Source: JAJPHY01 sp040754475
GTDB taxonomy: Bacteria; Actinomycetota; UBA4738; HRBIN12
Length of the DNA: 6,661 nt
NCBI GenBank assembly: GCA_040754475.1
Contig: JBFMCN010000024.1
Span: 1-6,661 of the forward strand
Reading direction: 5' to 3'
Shown in pieces: positions 1 to 5,522 of the stretch. Below the pieces are notes generated by a model, which worked only from the letters and a program-made list of their open reading frames with translations, was not told the DNA's origin and did not search any database. The translations under genes were made by a program, and so were the position numbers. Position 1 is the stretch's first letter. Every line of letters starts with the position of its first letter.

Positions 1-70
1 GGGCCGGGACCATCCGGCGCCCGGCGAGTCGGCTGTTCGAGTCGACCGAAGTCTCGCCCGAACGAGCGGC

Positions 71-76
71 TAGACT
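71..76 (+). promoter_or_regulatory. possible -10 element for leaderless transcription of the phosphoesterase gene
   Basis: The hexamer TAGACT fits the TANNNT pattern of a sigma-70-type -10 element and ends six bases before the GTG at 83, so transcription could begin at or next to the start codon. No Shine-Dalgarno sequence precedes that GTG, which fits a leaderless mRNA, a common arrangement in Actinobacteria. No good -35 hexamer lies at the expected distance; the bases around 47-53 do not resemble TTGACA. This is a weak, position-based inference. If real, it would be the main promoter of the operon, since no other promoter-like site was noticed between the genes. Confidence 0.3.
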
Positions 77-82
77 GGCTGA

Positions 83-871
83 GTGGTCACGATCGCCCAC
101 ATCTCGGACCCTCACGTCGGGTCGCCCTACTTCGTACCGCACCTGATGAATCGGGTAATCGTTGAGCTGAACGAGCTGAATCCCGATGTCGTGGTCTGCA
201 CCGGGGATCTGACGAACGAAGGCTACCGGCAGGAGTACAAGAACTGGGTCGCGTATGCGGAGCGCTTGAACGCCCCGACGTACACGGTGCCCGGCAATCA
301 CGACGCGCGGAACGTCGGATACCTGCACTTCGAGGAGCTGATAGGCCCGCGCGATTGGAGCGTCGATGTCAAGGGTGTGCGGATAGTCGGCGCCGACTCG
401 AGCGAGCCCGACCTCAACGAGGGTCAGATCGGACGCGAGCGCTACCCGTGGCTCCGCGAGCAGTTCTCGGTGCAGGCGGCACTGCGGGTGTTCGCCCTCC
501 ACCACCACGTGATCCCGGTACCGGGCACGGGCCGGGAACGGAGCACGGTGGCCGACGCAGGGGACCTCCTCGAGGAGCTGATCGGAGCAGGTGTTCAGAT
601 AGTCCTGTCGGGTCACAAGCACGTGCCGTACGTGTGGCGGATCGAGAGTCTCTATGTGGCCAACGCCGGCACGGTCTCGTCTCTGCGGCTGCGGGGCTAC
701 ACCAAACCCTGCTACAACGTCCTCGACTTCGAGGGTGACGAGGTGAAGATCTCCCGCAGGGTCCCCTTCGGCGGGAGTAGCGTCATTGCCCACTTCTCGT
801 TGTCGACGGGGTGGCAGCACCATCGAGAGTCGGAGCTGCCGGTCAAGCAGGCGGTCGCGCAGACCGAGTAA
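83..871 (+). CDS. calcineurin-like metallophosphoesterase (class III phosphodiesterase type)
   Basis: A 262-residue cytoplasmic protein with the full set of dinuclear-metal motifs of the calcineurin-like phosphoesterase superfamily: DxH at Asp9/His11, GD at 41-42, GNHD at 71-74, a histidine run at 140-142, and GHKH at 177-180. The overall pattern (HISDPH, VCTGDLTN, VPGNHD, LSGHKH) resembles the CpdA/Icc-like phosphodiesterases. These hydrolyse phosphomono- or diesters using Fe/Mn-type metals, and their true substrates are often unknown. There is no signal peptide or membrane segment. The GTG start is chosen because the conserved first strand (TIAHISDPH) begins directly after it; there is no clear ribosome binding site, so translation may be leaderless. 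Thirty-six bases separate it from the cyclic diphosphoglycerate synthetase gene, so co-transcription is likely. The family is certain and the substrate is not: a cyclic nucleotide, a phospholipid head group or a phosphoglycerate derivative are all possible. Confidence 0.88.
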   Translation: MVTIAHISDPHVGSPYFVPHLMNRVIVELNELNPDVVVCTGDLTNEGYRQEYKNWVAYAERLNAPTYTVPGNHDARNVGYLHFEELIGPRDWSVDVKGVRIVGADSSEPDLNEGQIGRERYPWLREQFSVQAALRVFALHHHVIPVPGTGRERSTVADAGDLLEELIGAGVQIVLSGHKHVPYVWRIESLYVANAGTVSSLRLRGYTKPCYNVLDFEGDEVKISRRVPFGGSSVIAHFSLSTGWQHHRESELPVKQAVAQTE

Positions 872-895
872 CCGGACCAGCGGCGCGATCACATC

Positions 896-902
896 GGAGG
901 GG
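896..902 (+). promoter_or_regulatory. ribosome binding site fixing the GTG start of cpgS
   Basis: GGAGGGG lies five bases before the GTG at 908. It is the clearest Shine-Dalgarno sequence in the 36-base gap after the phosphoesterase stop and decides the start of the synthetase, whose first beta-strand (RVLVLVDGEHYPP) follows at once. Confidence 0.75.
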
Positions 903-907
903 TAGTC

Positions 908-2239
908 GTGAGGGTCCTTGTTCTCGTGGACGGGGAGCATTACCCACCGGTTACACGCTGGGGGATCCAGGCCGCGCGAACGATGGGGCACGACGTGCTG
1001 GCCGCGCTGTTCCTGGGCGGCACGGAGAAGGTCCTACCGGGTGAGCTCCCAGACCTCGGAGTACCGGTGCTGCCGGCAGGAGAGGATTCGATGGGGGCAC
1101 TCGCCGACGCGATCGACCACGTCCGGCCGCAAGCCGTGTTCGACCTATCCGACGAGCCGGTCGTCGGATACCGGGAGCGGATGGGGCTCGCCGCTGTTAC
1201 GCTCGTCCACGGGATCCCGTACGTGGGACCGGATTTCCGCATCGATCCCCCAGTGTTCGGGTCGCCGCTGCCGGTGCCGACCGTTGCCGTCATAGGGACG
1301 GGGAAGCGCACCGGGAAGACGGCCATCGCGGGGGAGGTCGCCAGGGTAGCGGCGCGCGACGGCGCCAAGCCGGTTGTTGTCGCCATGGGCCGCGGCGGTC
1401 CACCCGAGCCCCAGGTGGTTGAGGCCGGCAGCATCGACCTCGCCCGCCTGCTCGTCCTCGCTCGGCGAGGGGAGCACGCGGCGTCGGACTATCTCGAGGA
1501 CGCTCTAACCACTGGTGTCGCGACGGTCGGCGCCCGCCGCTTGGGCGGCGGGCTTGCCGGCGCGCCGCTCGTCACGAACGTCCGCCAGGCTGCTGAGCTA
1601 GCGGTTGGGCTCGACCCCGACTTGGTCGTGCTGGAGGGAAGCGGGTCGGCCCTTCCTCCCATCCCTTGGGATGCCGGAATCCTGGTCGTACCGGCGGACG
1701 CGCCACCAGAGTATCTCGGCGGCTACCTCGGTCCCTACCGACTGTTGCTATCGGACCTGGTTGTCCTTACAATGGCTGGCAGCCCACAAGCCGGGTCAGA
1801 GAACCTCCTCGCTCTGAGTTCCCACGTCCAGCGACTTCGCGGTGATGCCCGGCTCATCGTGACGGACTTCGAACCGATGCCGCTGGGCGATGTGCGGGGC
1901 AAGGAAGCGTTCTTTGCCACAACGGCGCCGGGGGCGGTCGCCGCGAGGCAGATCGCATCCCTCGAGGCTGCCCACGGGGTCCGCGTGGTGGGGTGGAGCG
2001 TCCGCCTGGCCGACAGAGCCGGGCTGGCGGAGGACATGGACAAGGCGGAGCGGTACGACGTGCTCCTGACGGAGCTGAAAGCAGCGGCGGTGGATGTTGC
2101 CTGCGAGAAGGCTCTGGCCAGGGGGGCGCAGGTCGTCTTCGTCGACAACCGCGCCGTTGTGACTCAGGGGGACGACGACCTCCAGGCGGAGCTCGCGCAG
2201 ACGATCGATCTGGCGAGGAAGCGGCGAGAGGGCAGATGA
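908..2239 (+). CDS. cpgS: cyclic 2,3-diphosphoglycerate synthetase-like protein
   Basis: A 443-residue soluble protein with the character and length of archaeal cyclic 2,3-diphosphoglycerate synthetase (about 460 residues in Methanothermus fervidus). That enzyme uses ATP to close 2,3-bisphosphoglycerate into its cyclic intramolecular phosphoanhydride. An N-terminal alpha/beta domain (about 1-115, opening RVLVLVDGEHYPP) precedes a P-loop domain with GTGKRTGKT at 130-138. That P-loop has the spacing of dethiobiotin synthetase (GTDTxVGKT) rather than a classic GxxxxGKT. Further conserved-looking segments are VVVAMGRGGPP at 156-166, the glycine-rich RRLGGGLAGAP at 210-220 and a Walker B-like LVVLEGSGS at 239-247. 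The next gene encodes the kinase for the preceding step and overlaps the stop by ATGA, which strongly supports the pathway assignment. What is inferred is that the bacterial protein makes the same product; a related ligase-type reaction on another phosphorylated acid is the main alternative. Confidence 0.83.
   Translation: MRVLVLVDGEHYPPVTRWGIQAARTMGHDVLAALFLGGTEKVLPGELPDLGVPVLPAGEDSMGALADAIDHVRPQAVFDLSDEPVVGYRERMGLAAVTLVHGIPYVGPDFRIDPPVFGSPLPVPTVAVIGTGKRTGKTAIAGEVARVAARDGAKPVVVAMGRGGPPEPQVVEAGSIDLARLLVLARRGEHAASDYLEDALTTGVATVGARRLGGGLAGAPLVTNVRQAAELAVGLDPDLVVLEGSGSALPPIPWDAGILVVPADAPPEYLGGYLGPYRLLLSDLVVLTMAGSPQAGSENLLALSSHVQRLRGDARLIVTDFEPMPLGDVRGKEAFFATTAPGAVAARQIASLEAAHGVRVVGWSVRLADRAGLAEDMDKAERYDVLLTELKAAAVDVACEKALARGAQVVFVDNRAVVTQGDDDLQAELAQTIDLARKRREGR
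1532..1553. repeat. perfect 9-bp inverted repeat inside cpgS
   Basis: The arms GCCCGCCGC (1532-1540) and GCGGCGGGC (1545-1553) are exact reverse complements around a TTGG loop, an all-GC stem that would fold well in the mRNA. It covers the codons of the glycine-rich ARRLGGG segment, so protein constraint on Arg and Gly codons could produce it by chance. Only two T residues follow, so it is not a typical intrinsic terminator. Confidence 0.6.
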
Positions 2240-3195
2240 GTCGGGAAGGCAAGAGCCAACACATCCTCATCTCGGACCAGGAACCCGGCTTCCCGTACTC
2301 GAAAGGGCTCATGGCGTCCCGGGTCATGGTCACGGGTCTGTCGCCGTACCGCGCCTACCAGATCGCGGAGGCTATAGAGCAGCGCCTGGTTGGTCGCGGC
2401 GCACCGTCGGTCAGCACGGAGGAGCTGTACCAGGTCGCCGTCGACGTGATCGAGGAGATCGCCGGTGACCGGTATGCGAAGAACTTCTTGCGGTGGCGAG
2501 AGGTCGAGGCGCTCGACATCCCGTTGGTTCTTCTGATAGGCGGCGCAACCGGCGTGGGGAAGTCAACCATCGCGACCCAGCTCGCAGCGCGTCTCGGCAT
2601 CGTGCGCGTCGTCGCGACCGATGCCGTCCGGGAAGTGATGCGGGCAATGTTCTCCCGCGAGCTCATGCCGACCCTGTACCGCTCCTCGTTCGAGGCGGGC
2701 GTGACCCTGCGCGAGCCGCCCAGGCGCGACGCGGTCATCGTTGGGTTCCGAGAGCAGGTCTCCGCCGTCGCCGTGGGCCTCGACGCGCTACTGGAGCGCG
2801 CCGCCGTCGAGGGGATGAACCTGATCCTCGAGGGCGCGCATGTGGTTCCAGGATTCCTCGACCTCGAGTCGCGCCGCGAACGCATACTCGCCGTTCCCGT
2901 CATCGTCACCGTCGAGGACGAGGACGTGCATCGGAGCCACTTCCTCACACGGTCGGCCGAGCACATCTACCGTCCGGCCGAGAGGTATCTGCAAGGATTC
3001 GACGACCTCCGCCGCGTGCAGCGTTACATCAAGAGCCAGGCGCTCCTGCACGGCGTGCCGGTCATCCCCAACTACAACTTCGATCACACCCTTGCTGCCG
3101 TGATCGACCTCGTGATGGAACGAGCGACGGAGCGAGCCGCGCTGGCAGGCACGGTCGCCGGCGGGCAGCAGCGAGAGGAAGGGCGGGGCGCATGA
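2236..3195 (+). CDS. pgk2: 2-phosphoglycerate kinase with N-terminal ATP-cone
   Basis: A 319-residue soluble kinase, close in size to the methanogen enzyme (about 300 residues) that phosphorylates 2-phosphoglycerate with ATP to 2,3-bisphosphoglycerate, the substrate of the synthetase encoded just upstream. Residues about 18-88 look like an ATP-cone (FPYSKGLMASRVMVTGL, then AYQIAEAIEQRL, STEELYQVAVDVI, and YAKNFLRWREV). The kinase domain follows with a Walker A GGATGVGKST at 102-111, ATDAVRE at 128-134, and LILEGAHVVPG at 196-206. The ATG overlaps the cpgS stop as ATGA, with GAGAGGG just before it. The reading frame is open further upstream, but that part lies inside cpgS and matches nothing. 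The last 20 residues are a low-complexity polar tail. Alternatives are a supply of 2,3-bisphosphoglycerate for phosphoglycerate mutase priming, or another small phosphorylated substrate; plant LPA1 proteins linked to phytate levels belong to the same wider family. Confidence 0.85.
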   Translation: MSREGKSQHILISDQEPGFPYSKGLMASRVMVTGLSPYRAYQIAEAIEQRLVGRGAPSVSTEELYQVAVDVIEEIAGDRYAKNFLRWREVEALDIPLVLLIGGATGVGKSTIATQLAARLGIVRVVATDAVREVMRAMFSRELMPTLYRSSFEAGVTLREPPRRDAVIVGFREQVSAVAVGLDALLERAAVEGMNLILEGAHVVPGFLDLESRRERILAVPVIVTVEDEDVHRSHFLTRSAEHIYRPAERYLQGFDDLRRVQRYIKSQALLHGVPVIPNYNFDHTLAAVIDLVMERATERAALAGTVAGGQQREEGRGA

Positions 3196-3854
3196 GGCTG
3201 TTCCTCGACACCGCGAGCATCGAGGAGATACGCGAAGTGAACCGATGGGGCGTTCTCAAAGGCGTCACCACCAACCCGACCCTCGTGGGTCGAGAGAAGC
3301 AGGACCCCGAGAGGGTCTGGAAGGAGATCCTCGCGGAGGTCGACGGCGACGTGTCGATCGAGACGACCGAGTTCGTGGCCGATCGCATGTACGAGCAGGG
3401 CCTGCGCCTCGCGAAGCTGGGCACGAACGCCGTCGTGAAGGTGCCGATGACCCCTGACGGCCTCGAGGCGGGGAAGCGTCTCACGGACGACGGCGTTCGG
3501 GTCAACGTCACCCTCGTCTTCTCCCCTGCTCAGGCCATCCTCGCTGCTGAGATCGGCGCGTACGTCGTGTCCCCCTTCCTGGGACGCATCGACGACGCCG
3601 CCTCGGACGGCATGTACGTGCTCCGACAGATATGCGAGATCTACGAGGTCCAGGGCTACGAGACCCAGGTGCTGGCGGCCTCGCTCCGGCACCCCATGCA
3701 CGTTGTCGAGGCGGCGCTCGCCGGCGCCGACATCGCCACCATGCCGTACGACGTCCTCACCAAGCTCGTGAAGCATCCGCTGACCGACGTGGGCTTGCAG
3801 AAGTTCGCACAGGACTGGGAGGCCCTCCAGCGGGAACTGAAGGGAGGAGCCTAG
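3192..3854 (+). CDS. tal: transaldolase, small bacterial/archaeal type
   Basis: A 220-residue protein of the short transaldolase/fructose-6-phosphate aldolase family (usual length 210-225). Transaldolase transfers a dihydroxyacetone unit between sedoheptulose 7-phosphate and glyceraldehyde 3-phosphate in the non-oxidative pentose phosphate pathway. Family signatures are MRLFLDTASIEEI at the start, GVTTNPTLV at 24-32, the Schiff-base Lys83 in NAVVKVPMT, and SPFLGRID at 127-134. By family alignment from memory, Glu57 and Phe129 occupy the positions that are Gln and Tyr in E. coli FsaA, which favours true transaldolase over fructose-6-phosphate aldolase. The ATG overlaps the kinase stop as ATGA, with AGAGGAAGGG eight bases upstream. 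A transaldolase gene also lies near rho-rpmE in Bacillus subtilis, so its position is not peculiar to this genome. The frame stays open far upstream inside the kinase gene, but that stretch is arginine-rich shadow sequence. Confidence 0.95.
   Translation: MRLFLDTASIEEIREVNRWGVLKGVTTNPTLVGREKQDPERVWKEILAEVDGDVSIETTEFVADRMYEQGLRLAKLGTNAVVKVPMTPDGLEAGKRLTDDGVRVNVTLVFSPAQAILAAEIGAYVVSPFLGRIDDAASDGMYVLRQICEIYEVQGYETQVLAASLRHPMHVVEAALAGADIATMPYDVLTKLVKHPLTDVGLQKFAQDWEALQRELKGGA
3841..3849 (+). promoter_or_regulatory. ribosome binding site deciding the GTG start of rho
   Basis: AGGGAGGAG sits four bases before the GTG at 3854, inside the last codons of the transaldolase gene. An in-frame ATG at 3869 is 19 bases away from it and has no better site, so the GTG overlapping the TAG stop is preferred. 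Confidence 0.75.
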
Positions 3855-5488
3855 TGGCACCCGAGACGATGGACAGGAGCGCCTTGGAGGGCAAGGTCGC
3901 GTCGGAGCTGCACACGATCGCGGCCGGGCTCGGCATCGAGGGCCATCAGAGACTGAAGAAGGCCGACCTGATCGAACGGATCCTCACCCATTCGATCGAC
4001 GGCGACGGCGGGGCGTCCAGGGATGTCCTGGCGGGCACGGCCGAGGACACGGAATCCGCAACGGTGCCTCAGGCGGCCGAGTTCACTCAGGGCGAGCCCG
4101 TCGGCTCGCCTGACGGCGAGGTAGCGACGGAGGAAGTCGCGACAGAGGTAACGACGGAGGAAGCCGCCACAGGGGAGGCCGTGGCGGAGGAGCCGGAGAC
4201 GCGTGAGGAGCGTTCGCTGCGGGAGGAGCGGGAGCCACGTGCCGAACGGCCCGAGGGCCGTCCCGAGGGCGTTCGGCCCGGCGAGCGCCGACGCCCGTCG
4301 CGTGAGGAGCGCCGACGCCAGCGCGAGGAACGACGCCAGCGCGAGATGGAGGCACGCGAGGAGGAGATCGCGAACGCCCCTTCCGCGACCGGCTTGCTCG
4401 ACATCCTGCCCGAGGGGTACGGGTTCCTGCGGACGTCGGGTTACCTGCCGGGCCAGAGCGACATCTACGTGTCCCTGTCGCAGGTGCGCCGGTTCATGCT
4501 CCGCAAGGGCGACACGGTGACCGGCAAGGTCCGGCAGCCAAAGGACAGCGAGAAGTACTTCGCGCTCCTGCAGATCGACAGCGTTAACGGACTCGAGCCG
4601 GAAGAGGCGAAGGCGCGACCGACGTTCGAGAAGCTCACGCCACTCTTCCCGCACGATCGCTTCCGGCTGGAGCACGGCCCGACGGCGGTGACGGAGCGGA
4701 TCATCGACATGGTCGCTCCGATCGGCAAGGGTCAGCGCGGCATGGTCGTCTCACCGCCGAAAGCCGGGAAGACGACGGTGCTGAAGCAGATCGCGAACGG
4801 CATCCTCATGTCGAGCCCCGACACGCACGTGATCATCCTGCTTGTTGACGAGCGGCCGGAGGAGGTCACCGACTGGCAGCGCACCGTGGAGGCGGCCGAG
4901 GTCGTGTACTCGACCTTCGACCGGCCGGCCGATCAGCACATCCAGGTGACCGAGCTCGTCCTCGAGCGGGCGAAGCGCCTCGCGGAGATGGGCATGGACG
5001 TCGCGATACTGCTCGACTCGATCACCAGGCTGGCGCGCGCCTACAACCTCGCGGCCCCGGCGTCCGGCAAGATCCTGTCCGGCGGTGTCGACTCCACCGC
5101 CCTGTATCCGCCGAAGCGGTTCTTTGGCGCCGCACGGAACATCGAGGAAGGCGGGAGCCTGACGATCATCGCGAGCGCGCTGGTCGAGACCGGGTCCCGT
5201 ATGGACGAGGTGATCTTCGAGGAGTTCAAGGGCACGGGGAACATGGAGCTCCGTCTCGACCGGCAGCTCGCCGACAAGCGCATCTTCCCGGCCATCAATG
5301 TCGAGGCCTCCGGTACCCGGAAGGAGGAGCTGCTCATGCCGACGGAGGAGTTGGCGCTCGTCTGGCGGCTGCGGCGCGTGCTTCACGCTCTCGAGCCCGG
5401 AGCGGCGCTGGAGCTGCTCGTCGACAAGATCCGGGCCACCAAGTCCAACGAGCAGTTCCTCAAGGAGATCGCCAAGGCGCCGTCGTAA
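3854..5488 (+). CDS. rho: transcription termination factor Rho
   Basis: A 544-residue hexameric ATP-dependent RNA translocase that ends untranslated transcripts. Residues about 8-45 form the Rho N-terminal helical domain. Residues about 46-175 are a low-complexity insert, first Glu/Thr/Ala-rich and then Arg/Glu-rich, typical in kind of high-GC actinobacterial Rho and absent from the 419-residue E. coli protein. The cold-shock-like RNA-binding domain runs about 177-250 (GLLDILPEGYGFLR, then DIYVSLSQVRRF). The ATPase domain has Walker A SPPKAGKTT at 300-308, catalytic Glu333 in VDERPEEV, Walker B Asp388 in LLDSITRLARAYN, Q-loop GKILSGGVD at 405-413, GTGNMELRLDR at 460-470 with a probable arginine finger Arg470, and SGTRKEELL at 486-494. 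The residues around the bicyclomycin pocket (DER, LDS, TGSRMDE) look wild type. The GTG start overlaps the transaldolase stop by one base. Close coupling to a metabolic gene is unusual for a regulator that often controls its own mRNA. Confidence 0.98.
   Translation: MAPETMDRSALEGKVASELHTIAAGLGIEGHQRLKKADLIERILTHSIDGDGGASRDVLAGTAEDTESATVPQAAEFTQGEPVGSPDGEVATEEVATEVTTEEAATGEAVAEEPETREERSLREEREPRAERPEGRPEGVRPGERRRPSREERRRQREERRQREMEAREEEIANAPSATGLLDILPEGYGFLRTSGYLPGQSDIYVSLSQVRRFMLRKGDTVTGKVRQPKDSEKYFALLQIDSVNGLEPEEAKARPTFEKLTPLFPHDRFRLEHGPTAVTERIIDMVAPIGKGQRGMVVSPPKAGKTTVLKQIANGILMSSPDTHVIILLVDERPEEVTDWQRTVEAAEVVYSTFDRPADQHIQVTELVLERAKRLAEMGMDVAILLDSITRLARAYNLAAPASGKILSGGVDSTALYPPKRFFGAARNIEEGGSLTIIASALVETGSRMDEVIFEEFKGTGNMELRLDRQLADKRIFPAINVEASGTRKEELLMPTEELALVWRLRRVLHALEPGAALELLVDKIRATKSNEQFLKEIAKAPS
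4091..4110. repeat. perfect 8-bp inverted repeat inside rho
   Basis: GGCGAGCC (4091-4098) and GGCTCGCC (4103-4110) are exact reverse complements around CGTC. They lie in the part of rho coding for the disordered insert (GEPVGSP), where amino-acid constraint is low. No T tract follows, so this is not an intrinsic terminator. It could be chance in GC-rich DNA. Confidence 0.55.
4118..4171 (+). repeat. rho: 27-bp imperfect tandem duplication inside rho
   Basis: Two adjacent 27-base units (4118-4144 and 4145-4171) match at 24 of 27 positions and encode EVATEEVAT and EVTTEEAAT. A weaker third copy seems to follow (GEAVAEE). The unit is a multiple of three, so copy change would keep the frame. It lies in the acidic half of the Rho insert. 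Confidence 0.8.
4241..4277. repeat. nested inverted repeats inside rho
   Basis: The outer arms GCCGAACG (4241-4248) and CGTTCGGC (4270-4277) are exact reverse complements. An overlapping inner pair, ACGGCCC (4246-4252) and GGGCCGT (4255-4261), could form a competing shorter hairpin. The region codes for AERPEGRPEGVRP in the insert, and the duplicated PEG codons (cccgagggc-like) explain part of the symmetry. Confidence 0.5.
4314..4349 (+). repeat. rho: 18-bp tandem repeat inside rho
   Basis: GACGCCAGCGCGAG occurs at 4314-4327 and again at 4332-4345, giving an 18-base period in frame. It encodes consecutive RRQREE/RRQREM units in the arginine/glutamate-rich half of the insert, likely a charged helix. 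A further related phrase, GCGTGAGGAGCG, occurs at 4201-4212 and 4300-4311. Confidence 0.75.
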
Positions 5489-5522
5489 GCTCGGGGCCCA
5501 CGAGACAGGAGAAGGAAACGAC

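Noticed and set aside
1..22. GC-rich imperfect inverted repeat as a terminator of an upstream gene
   Set aside because: The stem needs a bulge and there is no T tract on either side.
1..82. Possible 3' end of an upstream gene, or a divergent gene starting at base 13 on the minus strand
   Set aside because: The forward frames are short and unrecognisable, and a minus-strand ATG at 13 has no convincing ribosome binding site and leaves only four codons in view.
1993..2235. Upstream extension of the 2-phosphoglycerate kinase frame
   Set aside because: It lies wholly inside cpgS, reads as Gly/Arg-rich shadow sequence, and the ATGA overlap at 2236 gives a better start.
2493..3191. Long open frame upstream of and in frame with the transaldolase, overlapping the kinase gene
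   Set aside because: Its translation is arginine-rich low-complexity sequence typical of an off-frame reading of GC-rich coding DNA; the transaldolase homology begins exactly at the ATG at 3192.
3632..3853. Upstream extension of the rho frame
   Set aside because: It overlaps the conserved C-terminal part of transaldolase and resembles no Rho sequence; a strong ribosome binding site precedes the GTG at 3854.
3084..3860. Long minus-strand open frame opposite transaldolase and the end of the kinase gene
   Set aside because: Its composition mirrors the codon bias of the sense genes, it has no recognisable motifs, and it covers a well-conserved + strand gene.
5489..5522. Terminator or L31 autoregulatory leader between rho and rpmE
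   Set aside because: The 34 bases show only a short GGGGCCC palindrome and a ribosome binding site, with no stable hairpin and no T run.
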